In this document: positions 31,150 to 40,702 of the stretch, one piece after another
How positions within the stretch are numbered: position 1 is the first letter of the stretch
How the letters are laid out: every line of letters begins with the position of its first letter
Origin: a virus
Strand: one strand, 5' to 3'
Length of the DNA stretch: 51,816 nucleotides
IMG/VR virus record: IMGVR_UViG_3300027908_000080
Location: 1 to 51,816 of that record
Made by a program: the position numbers and the translations under genes
The notes under the pieces: generated by a model
What the model saw: only the letters and a program-made list of their open reading frames with translations
The model's database searches: none
What the model was told of the DNA's origin: nothing

Positions 31150-32207
31150 TTAGGGACTCCTCATCTTGGGTAATATCAGGAACTAAAACTTTTAGATTAG
31201 CTTCAAGAAAAGTTCTTAAAATTTATGGTGGTAATTTAGCTAATATAGAAAAATCAATGCGCGAGATATATGTTCCTGATGATGGTAAAATATTTGTCCA
31301 ATGTGATTGTGCGGGTGCAGAAGCTTTAGTAGTAGCATACCTCTGTGAGGCTGGACAGTTTAGACAGTTGTTCCTTCATGGAGTTAAGCCCCATGTATTT
31401 GTAGCACTACATATTTTTAAAGACATATGGGCTAAAAAGATGAAATCAATAGTAGGTGATATGCCATTCAATATAGATAATATTATCAAACTCCCAATAG
31501 CATCTTTAAAGTCTGCACCATTTTGGAAAGAGCTTGACTCTCTTATCAAAGATTCTGATAACTGGTCATTAGACCAACGCTATTATTATCTAGCAAAGCA
31601 AACGTGTCACAGCGCGAACTATGGAATTACTGCTCCAACATTTAGAATGAATATCCTAGAAAAATCTGGAGGAAAAATTAACATTTCTAAAGAAGATTCA
31701 GAACGATTTCTATTAACTTACCATTCATTGTTTCCTGAAATTCAAGAATGGCATCGTCGTTTGAAACAACAAGTAGACCTATCAAAGGTTCTCTATAACT
31801 TACATGGTCATCCATATACTATAACTTCATACACAATTCTTGAATCTCAGTGGAAAGAGTTAATAGCTTGGATTCCCCAAAGCACGGTAGGCATGATAAC
31901 TAATATTGCCTATGCTAACTATCAAGATGAAATTGAAGCGCGGCACTTGGATTTTGATTTACTAGTTAACTGCCATGATAGCTACCTTTTGCAGTGTCCT
32001 ATAGATGAAACCAATGAGTGTATTAAGTTGGCGAAGCAGTTTATGGAACAGGAGTTTGAGTCTCCAGTAGATGGAGTTAAATTTAGGATGAAGTCTGAAG
32101 TTCAAGTAGGTATGAACTGGCGACCTAGATATGAGAAAAATAATTTAGTTATAAATCCACTAGGATTAAAGGAGTTTAATTATGCTCATAAAGATAAGAT
32201 AGTTTGA
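31146..32207 (+). CDS. DNA polymerase A, C-terminal palm part
   Basis: The 353-residue protein has family A polymerase motifs: SGTKTFRLAS (11-20, usual TGR reads TFR), NLANIEKSMRE (30-40), motif A DCAGAE (54-59), motif B KQTCHSANYG (151-160) and motif C NCHDSYLL (275-282, usual HDE reads HDS). It is in the same reading phase as the exonuclease part, with in-frame stops between. It would work as a second subunit, or the intervening piece would have to be removed. Confidence 0.85.
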   Translation: MIRDSSSWVISGTKTFRLASRKVLKIYGGNLANIEKSMREIYVPDDGKIFVQCDCAGAEALVVAYLCEAGQFRQLFLHGVKPHVFVALHIFKDIWAKKMKSIVGDMPFNIDNIIKLPIASLKSAPFWKELDSLIKDSDNWSLDQRYYYLAKQTCHSANYGITAPTFRMNILEKSGGKINISKEDSERFLLTYHSLFPEIQEWHRRLKQQVDLSKVLYNLHGHPYTITSYTILESQWKELIAWIPQSTVGMITNIAYANYQDEIEARHLDFDLLVNCHDSYLLQCPIDETNECIKLAKQFMEQEFESPVDGVKFRMKSEVQVGMNWRPRYEKNNLVINPLGLKEFNYAHKDKIV

Positions 32208-32210
32208 TTT

Positions 32211-33581
32211 ATGACTAACTATGAAAAATGGATGAGTTATACATCTGGATTGAGCAGTCCAGATAGTTTCCTTTCTTGGGCATGGAGATTCGTAATCTCT
32301 GCAGCACTACAACGTCGTGTAGGATTTGGAGGCAACGGAGACCTTACTTTCGGTCATGGTGTTTTGTTCCCTAATATCTATGTTATTCTAGTAGGTAAAG
32401 CAGGAGTAGGAAAAGGTGTTGCCATAGCTCCAGCAGCAGAATTATTGCGTTATCATAAGAAGAAGGACTTCACTACTGCTACTCCACAATCAACTGAACA
32501 AGAATTATTAGTCATAGAGAAAGTAAACCAAGCTAATTTAGAAGATGCCGAAGCAACAATGACTAAATTGAAGCGTGGAGGGGAGAAAATAGATGCTCCA
32601 TTATTCCCTTCTGCTCCAGATGCAGTCACTTATGAGGCATTGGTAGAAGATATGAGTAATTCATTGCGGCGGATTAATCACACAGTTATTAACGGAGAAG
32701 GCCATCCTAAGATGGCAATATACACTCATTGTTCAATGTTCTTTACTCTGCCAGAGTTGGGTTCTTTGTTTCGTAAACGAACAGACGACCTTATTAACTT
32801 CTTACTTGGTATGTATGATAGTCCTTTAGACTACGAGAAGAAAACTAAGACTAAAGGTGATGATAGAATACGCAGGGGATGTTTGTCAATACTCGCTGGA
32901 ACTACTCCAGAGTTTATGGAGACAGTATTTAATCAACAGTTGATAGACCAAGGATATTCTAGTCGTAACTTCTTTATCTATGCAGCTAGGAATAGAAAGC
33001 ATGTTATAGTTCCAGACCCTCTTACAGAAGAACAGAAAAATTACCGATTAGATTTACTTAGACACATTAAAGAATTAGCTAAGCTGTTTGGAGAAGTTAA
33101 GATTGAGCCAGCAACATTAAAATTTTTAAAAGAGTGGTGGAACTATGTTGAGGAAAATAGAAGTGAGCGTTCTAATATATCTCCTAAGCTTGAACCATAC
33201 TATGCAAGAAAGAATATACATACTATTAAGTTAGCTATGATAGAACACTTCTCCGAGTCAACTGAAATGATTATTCCTTTGCCAGCTTTTGAAAGGGCTA
33301 TAGCTATTCTTGAGAAAGAGGAAAAGAATATGCATATGGCTTTGACATTTGAATGTGATAATCCACTATCTAAATTGACTGACGAAGTAGTGGCATACCT
33401 GAAAACTAAAAAACAGGCTAATATGGTTGACCTTATGGTAGAATTTTTTAAGCAATGCCCACAAGGTAAACATAGTATGGAAGAAGTATTACAACATTTA
33501 ATAGGAGTAGGAATTGTTAAAGAAGAAGTAGTTAGTGACTTAATAGGAACAAAAACAAAACTAATGTATAAAATTGTATGA
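32211..33581 (+). CDS. DUF3987-like ATPase, candidate replicative helicase
   Basis: The 456-residue protein has WAWRFVISAALQRRV, GKAGVGKG (Walker A, 62-69), CSMFFTLPELGSLF, and GCLSILAGTTPEF. This resembles DUF3987/YfjI-type ATPases that serve phages as primase-associated helicases. The C-terminal part could be a winged helix (MVDLMVEFFKQCPQGKHSMEEVLQHLIGVGIV). No primase domain is seen in the window. Confidence 0.7.
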   Translation: MTNYEKWMSYTSGLSSPDSFLSWAWRFVISAALQRRVGFGGNGDLTFGHGVLFPNIYVILVGKAGVGKGVAIAPAAELLRYHKKKDFTTATPQSTEQELLVIEKVNQANLEDAEATMTKLKRGGEKIDAPLFPSAPDAVTYEALVEDMSNSLRRINHTVINGEGHPKMAIYTHCSMFFTLPELGSLFRKRTDDLINFLLGMYDSPLDYEKKTKTKGDDRIRRGCLSILAGTTPEFMETVFNQQLIDQGYSSRNFFIYAARNRKHVIVPDPLTEEQKNYRLDLLRHIKELAKLFGEVKIEPATLKFLKEWWNYVEENRSERSNISPKLEPYYARKNIHTIKLAMIEHFSESTEMIIPLPAFERAIAILEKEEKNMHMALTFECDNPLSKLTDEVVAYLKTKKQANMVDLMVEFFKQCPQGKHSMEEVLQHLIGVGIVKEEVVSDLIGTKTKLMYKIV

Positions 33582-33970
33582 CAATAGAACAACAAATGGT
33601 AAGAGAGTTTATGCTTAAAGCAGGCCAAGAGTGTCCTGTCTTTTGTTCACATGAACCGACAGAAGACATTAAAAATCTAAGATATGAATTGATAAGAGAG
33701 GAATTAGAGGAATTTGATAAAGCTCAGTGTGATTGTGATAGGATTGGAGTAGCTGATGCAATAGGAGATTTATTAGTTGTAGTGTTAGGTGCGGCAGTAT
33801 CGTATGGATTTGATATTCAGCCAATATTTGACGAGATAATGCGTTCTAATATGTCAAAATTTATTGATGGTTATAAAAGAGAGGATGGTAAATGGATGAA
33901 AGGTAAGTCATGGACACCACCCAATCTTGAACCAATTATCAAGGAACAACAGAACTCTTTGCTTCGTTAG
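33578..33970 (+). CDS. MazG-like NTP pyrophosphohydrolase
   Basis: The 130-residue protein shows LRYELIREELEEFDKA (E-E-x-x-E metal site) and VADAIGDLLVVVLGAAVSYGFD (D-x-x-x-D) and SNMSK, a pattern of all-alpha MazG/PRA-PH-like pyrophosphatases. Phages use them to adjust nucleotide pools or (p)ppGpp levels. It is the last gene of the rightward arm, and its last 32 bases overlap the end of the convergent ejection-protein gene. Confidence 0.78.
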   Translation: MTIEQQMVREFMLKAGQECPVFCSHEPTEDIKNLRYELIREELEEFDKAQCDCDRIGVADAIGDLLVVVLGAAVSYGFDIQPIFDEIMRSNMSKFIDGYKREDGKWMKGKSWTPPNLEPIIKEQQNSLLR

Positions 33971-36900
33971 TTATCTTGTGCTTGAAATAATCTGACAACT
34001 CTGCCTGTGCAGCTTCAGAACCTTCTTCTCTTTGAAGATAACCAAGATAGCGCATGAATTGTAAAGGCATTTTTTCAAGAGAGGGAAAAGTGCTGTATTG
34101 ATTTTCTTTCAATGCCTGTAACTTACTCATCATAACGTCAGGATTGCTTCTATATGTTTGAATAGTATTCTGAATAAGTTGTGGCAACTCTTTCATAGCA
34201 GTTGGTAAGTCTTGTTCATATTTGAACTTCTTTTGTTCCAAATTCATATAAGGATTACTTCCTTCATCAATATCATTATATGGCAATCCTTCTACCATAT
34301 CGAATCGTCGTAGTTGTCCAACTTTGTCAGATAATTCTTTCTTTTCTGCTGGTAAACCAGTAATAAGTCCAGAATTAATGCCTTGATTAATAGCAATCCG
34401 TCCCATCTGAAAGTTAGTAGATAGTGTGTGCATAGCTACAACCTTAGCTAAGTCAACCCAATTAACATTTGGGTCATTGGCAATAGCTTCTGAGACGTAA
34501 TGCAGAGTAGATGCTGTGTCAGTTACTACTTCATCCAGAGGAAAAGTCGCGCCTTGTGGGTTATTTTTATATGCAAAGTCAAATGGATATTTAGCAATTT
34601 GAGATAGCAATCCTCCGAATCCTGCATACTGCATTGCTGCAATCATGTTATATCCTATCAATCCTTTATTACCTTCTAATCCTCTATCGCTACTAGCTAT
34701 CTCCTGTAGAGAAGGTATTGGTGATTTCTTTCCTTGAATATCTTGACGTAACTCTTTAATCAAGTAGCCACCAATAGTTGCTCCAAACACACCAGCTAAT
34801 AAAGGTTTAAGGTCTCCCCTTAAAGCTGGCTCATAAGTATCTTTCATAAAGTTATTAGTCTGAGCAATAGACCAATGAGCAAGAGAAAAGAATCCTGAGA
34901 ACTCAGAATCGTTTAGCATCCAAGCTGGTAATGAGCGTATATCACCTGTTCCATGAATATAGTTAGCAGAACGAGATGCTAATTGTTGCATTTCTTGTTC
35001 TGAATATTGTTTACCTCTGGCATATGTGGGGTCTAATCTTCTTATAAATAGTTGTGAAGTAATATCTCCAGCATTTGCTCGCGCGACTTTGGACGGTATG
35101 ATTACTTCTGCCATTGATTGGACTAATCCTGCACCTACTTTAGTGGTTATGTCATTGAGTGTAGATACGCGACGAATAATTCTGGCCAAAGATTGCATTC
35201 TTTCAGCGGCAGTAGATGAACCAGAAATCATTTGAGAGGCTGAGCGAGCAGTTAGTTTAACTACTCCATTTTCTACTGCGTGTTGGTAACCAGATTTTAT
35301 GTTCATTATACCATTAACTAATGCTTTAATTAAGACAGAAGGATTGGTAGTTTGAATCATTTCCTTTACAGTATTAGATACTACTTTATGAACTTCAAGT
35401 GGGGGTCCAGCTATAAAGCCAGAGGATACTAAAGATGATATAGACGACTCATTATATTCAGAAGGATTCCTTGCTTCACCTCTCCAATGATTAAGTCCAG
35501 CCTTAACTGCTGGATTATTAGCTATTGAACCTTCCTTATTTGGTGGAACTTCATTACCCCAAGCATCCTTTGTTTGTCCTAAAGAAGACAATACTTTAGG
35601 GTCTTTTTCCATAAACTCATAGTGAGAAGCATCAATAGCTGCTCTGTCGAAGTATCGTTCTAAGTTCCTAACAGGGTCAACTTCTCGAAATGAAGGTGGA
35701 AGTGGAGAACCTTGTGCCTTACGGTGAGCATTGAAGTAATCTTGGTGTGATATATCAGAGTTCTTAATTGAACCTTGTAAGGCTTTCTTAAAGTTATCAA
35801 TTCGTTCTTTAGAAGCCTGTTCATTCATTCCTAAAGTTTTAGTATTGTAGTCATGGAACTCTTTGTCCAATTTATCTATAGCTGCATGGTCAGTGTTATT
35901 TCTATAGACCTCATTAATCTTTTGATTGGCCATTCCAGGGAAATAAGTAGGGTCTTGTTTAAGATTACGCTGAACATAGATATTATTCCCTTTCTTATCA
36001 GTAATAGTTTGTGTCACAGGTTCACCTATTGCAAGGCGATATTTACCTGATTCATCGAGTTTAGCTCTTGCTAAGTTGTAGAAGGCGCGCTGAGCAGCAT
36101 TAGTAAGCATAGTAGTTGCTGGCTTACGAGTTGCCATTTCAGTATTAAAAGTATCCATCAATTTCTTACGGTCGAAAGATGATAAGTGTTCTCCAGCTTG
36201 AACAATCATATTTTTCCATTTACCTTTAAGCTCTGTCTCTTTATCAACTGCCATTTGCATATGGTCAGCTAAGTATTTGGCAGACTGTTTAGGTATATCA
36301 CGAACCTTATCTATTACTGCACGAGTAATTAGGCCGAATCGACCCATATATTTATCGGGAGGTAAGTTGAGTTCGGAAGGAGTTTTGGATTGTTCTTCTT
36401 TGGGAACTTTAACTTCTTGAGAGACTTCATCACTCTTGCCAGTTTGTTTGGGTGGGGCAGATACTTTGTCTCTTATTTGGGATGTGCCAGGATATTTCTT
36501 ATCAAGATAGTCATTGAGCCAACCCTTAAACTTTTCAAGTGCTATCTCTGGGGTTTTACTATTACCAGTAGCTGGACGAGAACCCCCATTTTTAGTTTCA
36601 TAGTAATACTTACCGTTACCATAAGTATCTTCTTTATCTTCCTTGAGAACATGTCTATTAAATTGTTCTTCATATTCAGATTGCCTAGCCTTTTGATATT
36701 CTAATCTCTTCCGCATTATATCTGGCCTCTCCTGCTTAATAAGTTCACCACTACTTCTAAGCACTCTATCAAGCATACTTCCAGCTTTCGGACTTAGTCC
36801 TAATAACTTACGAACAGCATCTACAATCTTCTGCATTACTGTTCTGCCATCTGTTGTCTTAATACCATCTAACACTCTCTGAAATTGTGGGTCTTTAAGG

Positions 36901-39269
36901 GCTTGAGCAATAAATTCATCTAAATTGCCCATTGCATATTTGGTGGTTGAACCTAGCCCAATATTAAGTTGCTGAGCCTTATCTGGGTCTCCAGCAACAC
37001 CTTTGAAAGAGTAATTAAACGAACCATCTTTATTTTGTATTCCAGAATCTTCATAGCCAAACAATTTATTGTGAAGTCCTAAATGTTTCGCTGTCTCAAA
37101 ATAGCTATGAATCAAATCCTTAACATGAGGATTAGAACCAGTTTTCAAATAACTATTAAGTCTATTATAGTGCTCTGCACCTTGACCAGCAAAATGTGGT
37201 ATTTTTTTACTGGTCAAAGAATGTATTGCTTCTTCTAATACTACTCTTGAGTCTCCAGCACTACCAGTTCCAATATTAACTCTATCAGTTATTGGGTCGT
37301 AGTGGGAGCGAAGTCCTTGCATCATCTTTAGAGTCTTTGGATGCAGCCATGTATTATCTTTATCAAGAGAAGGGTCATGATTCCACTTAACACCTAATGA
37401 CTTAGTATCTCCATTCTCATATAGCTCTTTAGCTAATGGAGCAAGTTCATGGTTAGGAGTATTAGCCAATCCATGTAATACTGAACCTGTTGTAGCTTTG
37501 CCAGACAATATATGTTCCTGTAAACTCAATGGATTTAGTATCCTATTCTCAGGAACTTCTGGTGGAGGTAGCCCTTTATTCCTATTCTTAATCTCTTCTA
37601 ACTCCTGATTTATCTTTTGATACTCTGGAGAGGCCATTATCTCCTCAGGGTCTTTAGAAGAGCGGACAAGTTCTTCGCGCCGGAAATTAAGTTCAGTGTA
37701 ACGGTTGTAGTCTGAGAGGGGAGAATTGACGGTATGTATATCCTGTTTTCTTTTTCCATTTAGACCAGAATAATGTTTTAGATTTATATCATTGTAAATA
37801 GCATAGTCTTGTAGAGCTTCTTTTTGTCTGTTAGTAAGTTGTTCAAATGGTTTATTTGAGTCAGACTCAAGAGTATTTGTTTCTTTATTATAAACAACTC
37901 TAAGATTTCCTTGTGATTCATAATCTTTCGCAGCTGGTCTGTCAGAATAAGCAGAATATGATTCTTCATAGTTACCACCCTGACTATTCAAATCTTTTAC
38001 AGCATATAAATCATGCCCATATGAATTGTTAACAGCAGACATTTTGCCTTCTGGTGATACCCAAAAACCATAGGGAATAGACTTTTTTGGCGGACTATTT
38101 ACAACTTGCCCCGACTCCATTAACTCTTTCTGTAATTCCTCTTTTTCGGCGTCACTGAGTTCGGCAGATTTTTGTATTCCACTGGACTCTCCTTCTGCCA
38201 CTGGTGTAGTAGATTCGGGTGTTTGACTGCGAATAGCTTCCACTGTGCTTTTGACTTGATTGGCATATTGTTCTGGTAGTGTTAATGTTTTTCCTTCATC
38301 AGTTATTATTTGTGTATTACCTGTTTCCGGTTCTGCTCCTATCACATGGCCTTGAACTTTAGTTCCGTCAGGCATAGTAGCATGAACTTCGTCGCCATGA
38401 TATAAACCTTTCTGAAGTTCTTCTAAATCTTTGTCAGGCTGTATAATTTGTGGCTTAACAATTCTATCTGGCTGTTGTTCAGTTTCTCCTAGTATTTGTT
38501 TGCCGGCCTGTTCATCAGGTAATAACTGTTGATTGCCATTATTAACCTCTGGTGCTGGTTCATCAGGAGTTCTTCCGTGTCCTATTAGTCTATTTGCCCA
38601 TTCAGCTTGTTTAGAAAACAAAGCGCCACCAATGGCTTGAGAAGCTAGTTCAGAACCAGTTGGTAACTCACCAGTCGTGGCATAGTTAATGCCAGAATTA
38701 ATGGCAGGATTGATGGCACTTTGAAGTAGTGTAGGAGCTATTGCAGCACGGTCTATGGCTGCTTGACCTTCTGAACCAGATAAACCAATAATTCCTCTAA
38801 TAGAACGTAGAGCATTAAGAGATGGTTTACCTCCAGAAGCAAGAGCAGATAATCCTATATCAGTAGCTAAGGCAGTTTTAGGATTTTGTTCTGATGCTTG
38901 TTGAGCAATATCTTGCTGTCGATTATAATAGTCAGTAGGCTCAATAGCCTGTTGAGCTTTCTGTCCAACATAACCTCCACCTAAAGCTCCGGCCGTTCCA
39001 CCTATTATTGCTCCTAATGCTTCTGGAATACCTGTTAAGTCAGCCCCAGGAACTAATGCTCCAAGCGCTGCACCAGATAAAGCCATTCCACCAATAGAAC
39101 CAGCACCACCACCCAATATACCACCAGCATGAGCTTTAGCTATATCACCTATAGTTCCTAATGTTCCAATAGGTTGTTGAGACTGTTGTGGAGGATTATA
39201 GTTAGCTATATCCTCATCAGTCCAACCTTGGGACTTAAGAAATGGTATATCTTGAGAAGGAACTGGCAT
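33939..39269 (-). CDS. Giant ejection/internal virion protein
   Basis: The 1776-residue protein begins MPVPSQDIPFLKSQGWTDED, has a Gly/Ala-rich hydrophobic stretch (about 45-110, GGGAGSIGGMALSGAALGAL) able to enter membranes, a VVLEEAIHSLTSKKI segment (near 675-690) resembling a zincin helix with the first His lost, and a long helical C-terminus with another hydrophobic part (LLAGVFGATIGGYLIKEL). Such very large last genes of podovirus tail blocks encode internal proteins that pass into the cell with DNA. The two smaller genes upstream have the same style. Confidence 0.75.
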   Translation of the reverse strand: MPVPSQDIPFLKSQGWTDEDIANYNPPQQSQQPIGTLGTIGDIAKAHAGGILGGGAGSIGGMALSGAALGALVPGADLTGIPEALGAIIGGTAGALGGGYVGQKAQQAIEPTDYYNRQQDIAQQASEQNPKTALATDIGLSALASGGKPSLNALRSIRGIIGLSGSEGQAAIDRAAIAPTLLQSAINPAINSGINYATTGELPTGSELASQAIGGALFSKQAEWANRLIGHGRTPDEPAPEVNNGNQQLLPDEQAGKQILGETEQQPDRIVKPQIIQPDKDLEELQKGLYHGDEVHATMPDGTKVQGHVIGAEPETGNTQIITDEGKTLTLPEQYANQVKSTVEAIRSQTPESTTPVAEGESSGIQKSAELSDAEKEELQKELMESGQVVNSPPKKSIPYGFWVSPEGKMSAVNNSYGHDLYAVKDLNSQGGNYEESYSAYSDRPAAKDYESQGNLRVVYNKETNTLESDSNKPFEQLTNRQKEALQDYAIYNDINLKHYSGLNGKRKQDIHTVNSPLSDYNRYTELNFRREELVRSSKDPEEIMASPEYQKINQELEEIKNRNKGLPPPEVPENRILNPLSLQEHILSGKATTGSVLHGLANTPNHELAPLAKELYENGDTKSLGVKWNHDPSLDKDNTWLHPKTLKMMQGLRSHYDPITDRVNIGTGSAGDSRVVLEEAIHSLTSKKIPHFAGQGAEHYNRLNSYLKTGSNPHVKDLIHSYFETAKHLGLHNKLFGYEDSGIQNKDGSFNYSFKGVAGDPDKAQQLNIGLGSTTKYAMGNLDEFIAQALKDPQFQRVLDGIKTTDGRTVMQKIVDAVRKLLGLSPKAGSMLDRVLRSSGELIKQERPDIMRKRLEYQKARQSEYEEQFNRHVLKEDKEDTYGNGKYYYETKNGGSRPATGNSKTPEIALEKFKGWLNDYLDKKYPGTSQIRDKVSAPPKQTGKSDEVSQEVKVPKEEQSKTPSELNLPPDKYMGRFGLITRAVIDKVRDIPKQSAKYLADHMQMAVDKETELKGKWKNMIVQAGEHLSSFDRKKLMDTFNTEMATRKPATTMLTNAAQRAFYNLARAKLDESGKYRLAIGEPVTQTITDKKGNNIYVQRNLKQDPTYFPGMANQKINEVYRNNTDHAAIDKLDKEFHDYNTKTLGMNEQASKERIDNFKKALQGSIKNSDISHQDYFNAHRKAQGSPLPPSFREVDPVRNLERYFDRAAIDASHYEFMEKDPKVLSSLGQTKDAWGNEVPPNKEGSIANNPAVKAGLNHWRGEARNPSEYNESSISSLVSSGFIAGPPLEVHKVVSNTVKEMIQTTNPSVLIKALVNGIMNIKSGYQHAVENGVVKLTARSASQMISGSSTAAERMQSLARIIRRVSTLNDITTKVGAGLVQSMAEVIIPSKVARANAGDITSQLFIRRLDPTYARGKQYSEQEMQQLASRSANYIHGTGDIRSLPAWMLNDSEFSGFFSLAHWSIAQTNNFMKDTYEPALRGDLKPLLAGVFGATIGGYLIKELRQDIQGKKSPIPSLQEIASSDRGLEGNKGLIGYNMIAAMQYAGFGGLLSQIAKYPFDFAYKNNPQGATFPLDEVVTDTASTLHYVSEAIANDPNVNWVDLAKVVAMHTLSTNFQMGRIAINQGINSGLITGLPAEKKELSDKVGQLRRFDMVEGLPYNDIDEGSNPYMNLEQKKFKYEQDLPTAMKELPQLIQNTIQTYRSNPDVMMSKLQALKENQYSTFPSLEKMPLQFMRYLGYLQREEGSEAAQAELSDYFKHKITNEAKSSVVP

Positions 39270-39271
39270 AA

Positions 39272-40699
39272 TTATTCTCCAAGTAATTTATCTAATTCAT
39301 CAGCCATATCTTGTAATTGGTCATGAGTATAATCAGAAACAACTCCTGCTTTACCTGCATAGTGTTTAGGTGGATTAGTTAAAATAGAAGTTAGTTGTTG
39401 TATTCTAGCATTTTCAGATTGTCTATTATTTATCGATTGTGAGACACTCATCATTGCTGAACGGCTATTAGGATTAGAACTATTTGGAGTTCCTATAGTT
39501 GACGGTATACCTTGTAATAATCTTTGACCAGTAGTTAAAGGTTTGTGAGCCTGATTATTATCTAGCCAGCTACCTCCTGCACCATGAGGAGTGTTATCAT
39601 CTACTGGAATACCAGAACGATATAATTGTCCTTTTTCATCAGTATGATAATCTGTGCTGCCAATCAAAGGATTAATTGGTTGTTGAATTTGAGGCTTAAC
39701 TGGATATTGATTTCCTGAAGGTGCTGTAGTAATTCCACCACCCATCATACTATTTAGTCCTCCATTCATCATCCAAGATGCTCCAGCAGGAGAAGACATA
39801 GAGGCCGGTAAGTAACGACCAGGAGTTATATTTCCTAGAGAACCTCCATTTGGATTAATATTTATATTAGCTGCAAAAGGATTGGTTGCTATTAAAGGAT
39901 GCTCAGCCTGATATAATCCACCTATAGCTCCGGCTTCTTGTGCCTGAGCGTCGTAAGGAGCAGTAGCAGAACCAGCTTGCGCACCTATTAAAGCACTATT
40001 ATTCAAATAAGGTATTCTTTGAGCTAATCCATATTGTTGCTGTATATCATTTTGTAATCCAATATTCTGTGAGCCTGCAATTAGTTGAGGATTACCTAAT
40101 TGATATGCTTTAGCAGCTTCTGTGGCTCTATTTGCTGCCTCATTAGATTGAGCAATGTTTGAAGCTACATCAGTAGAAGCAGTAATTTGTGGTAAACCCT
40201 GATTAATTCTTTGTATATCAGTTCCAGTTCCTATCAGAGAAGGAGCAGTAAAATTACCACCAGTTGTGGTTATAGCATTCTGCTGATTAGGAAATAACGA
40301 CTGTTCATTAGGACTTAAAGTTTGATAATCCTTACCTGCCTCTGTTCGTCCTATAGTTCTCTGCAAGTCTGCTACATTCTGAGCATTATTCTGATGTGCA
40401 ACCCAATCTGCCATTTGAGGATTAGAGTTAGCTAGCGCATTAGAGTATGGAACATAAGGACTATTAGAATAATTACCTTGTTTAGCAGCATTGTATTGTT
40501 TAGCTATAGAAGGATTAGGATTATCTTTGCTATGAACTATATTTCCATCTTTATCATATATCTGCTGGTCAGCACCAGTCAATCCATTGTCTGTATACCC
40601 AAGGGTAGAATTTTGTTGAGGATTAGAGGCTGCTCCTTTGTTAGCACGGTCTTGCCATTGATTAACTAAATCAAAAATCTGCAGAGGATTCATTGGCAT
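39272..40699 (-). CDS. Gln/Asn-rich internal virion protein
   Basis: The 475-residue protein (MPMNPLQIFDLVNQWQDRAN) is of low complexity, rich in Asn, Gln, Gly and Pro, with a helical C-terminus (YTHDQLQDMADELDKLLGE). It is placed between two other ejection-type genes with two- or three-base gaps. A core or ejection role fits; no domain is recognised. Confidence 0.65.
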   Translation of the reverse strand: MPMNPLQIFDLVNQWQDRANKGAASNPQQNSTLGYTDNGLTGADQQIYDKDGNIVHSKDNPNPSIAKQYNAAKQGNYSNSPYVPYSNALANSNPQMADWVAHQNNAQNVADLQRTIGRTEAGKDYQTLSPNEQSLFPNQQNAITTTGGNFTAPSLIGTGTDIQRINQGLPQITASTDVASNIAQSNEAANRATEAAKAYQLGNPQLIAGSQNIGLQNDIQQQYGLAQRIPYLNNSALIGAQAGSATAPYDAQAQEAGAIGGLYQAEHPLIATNPFAANININPNGGSLGNITPGRYLPASMSSPAGASWMMNGGLNSMMGGGITTAPSGNQYPVKPQIQQPINPLIGSTDYHTDEKGQLYRSGIPVDDNTPHGAGGSWLDNNQAHKPLTTGQRLLQGIPSTIGTPNSSNPNSRSAMMSVSQSINNRQSENARIQQLTSILTNPPKHYAGKAGVVSDYTHDQLQDMADELDKLLGE

Positions 40700-40702
40700 A
40701 GA

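Noticed and set aside
38678-38694. Palindromic TGGCATAGTTAATGCCA inside the giant ejection gene
   Set aside because: It fits GG-N10-GC on both strands because it is a palindrome; inside a long gene with no nearby start, so probably chance.
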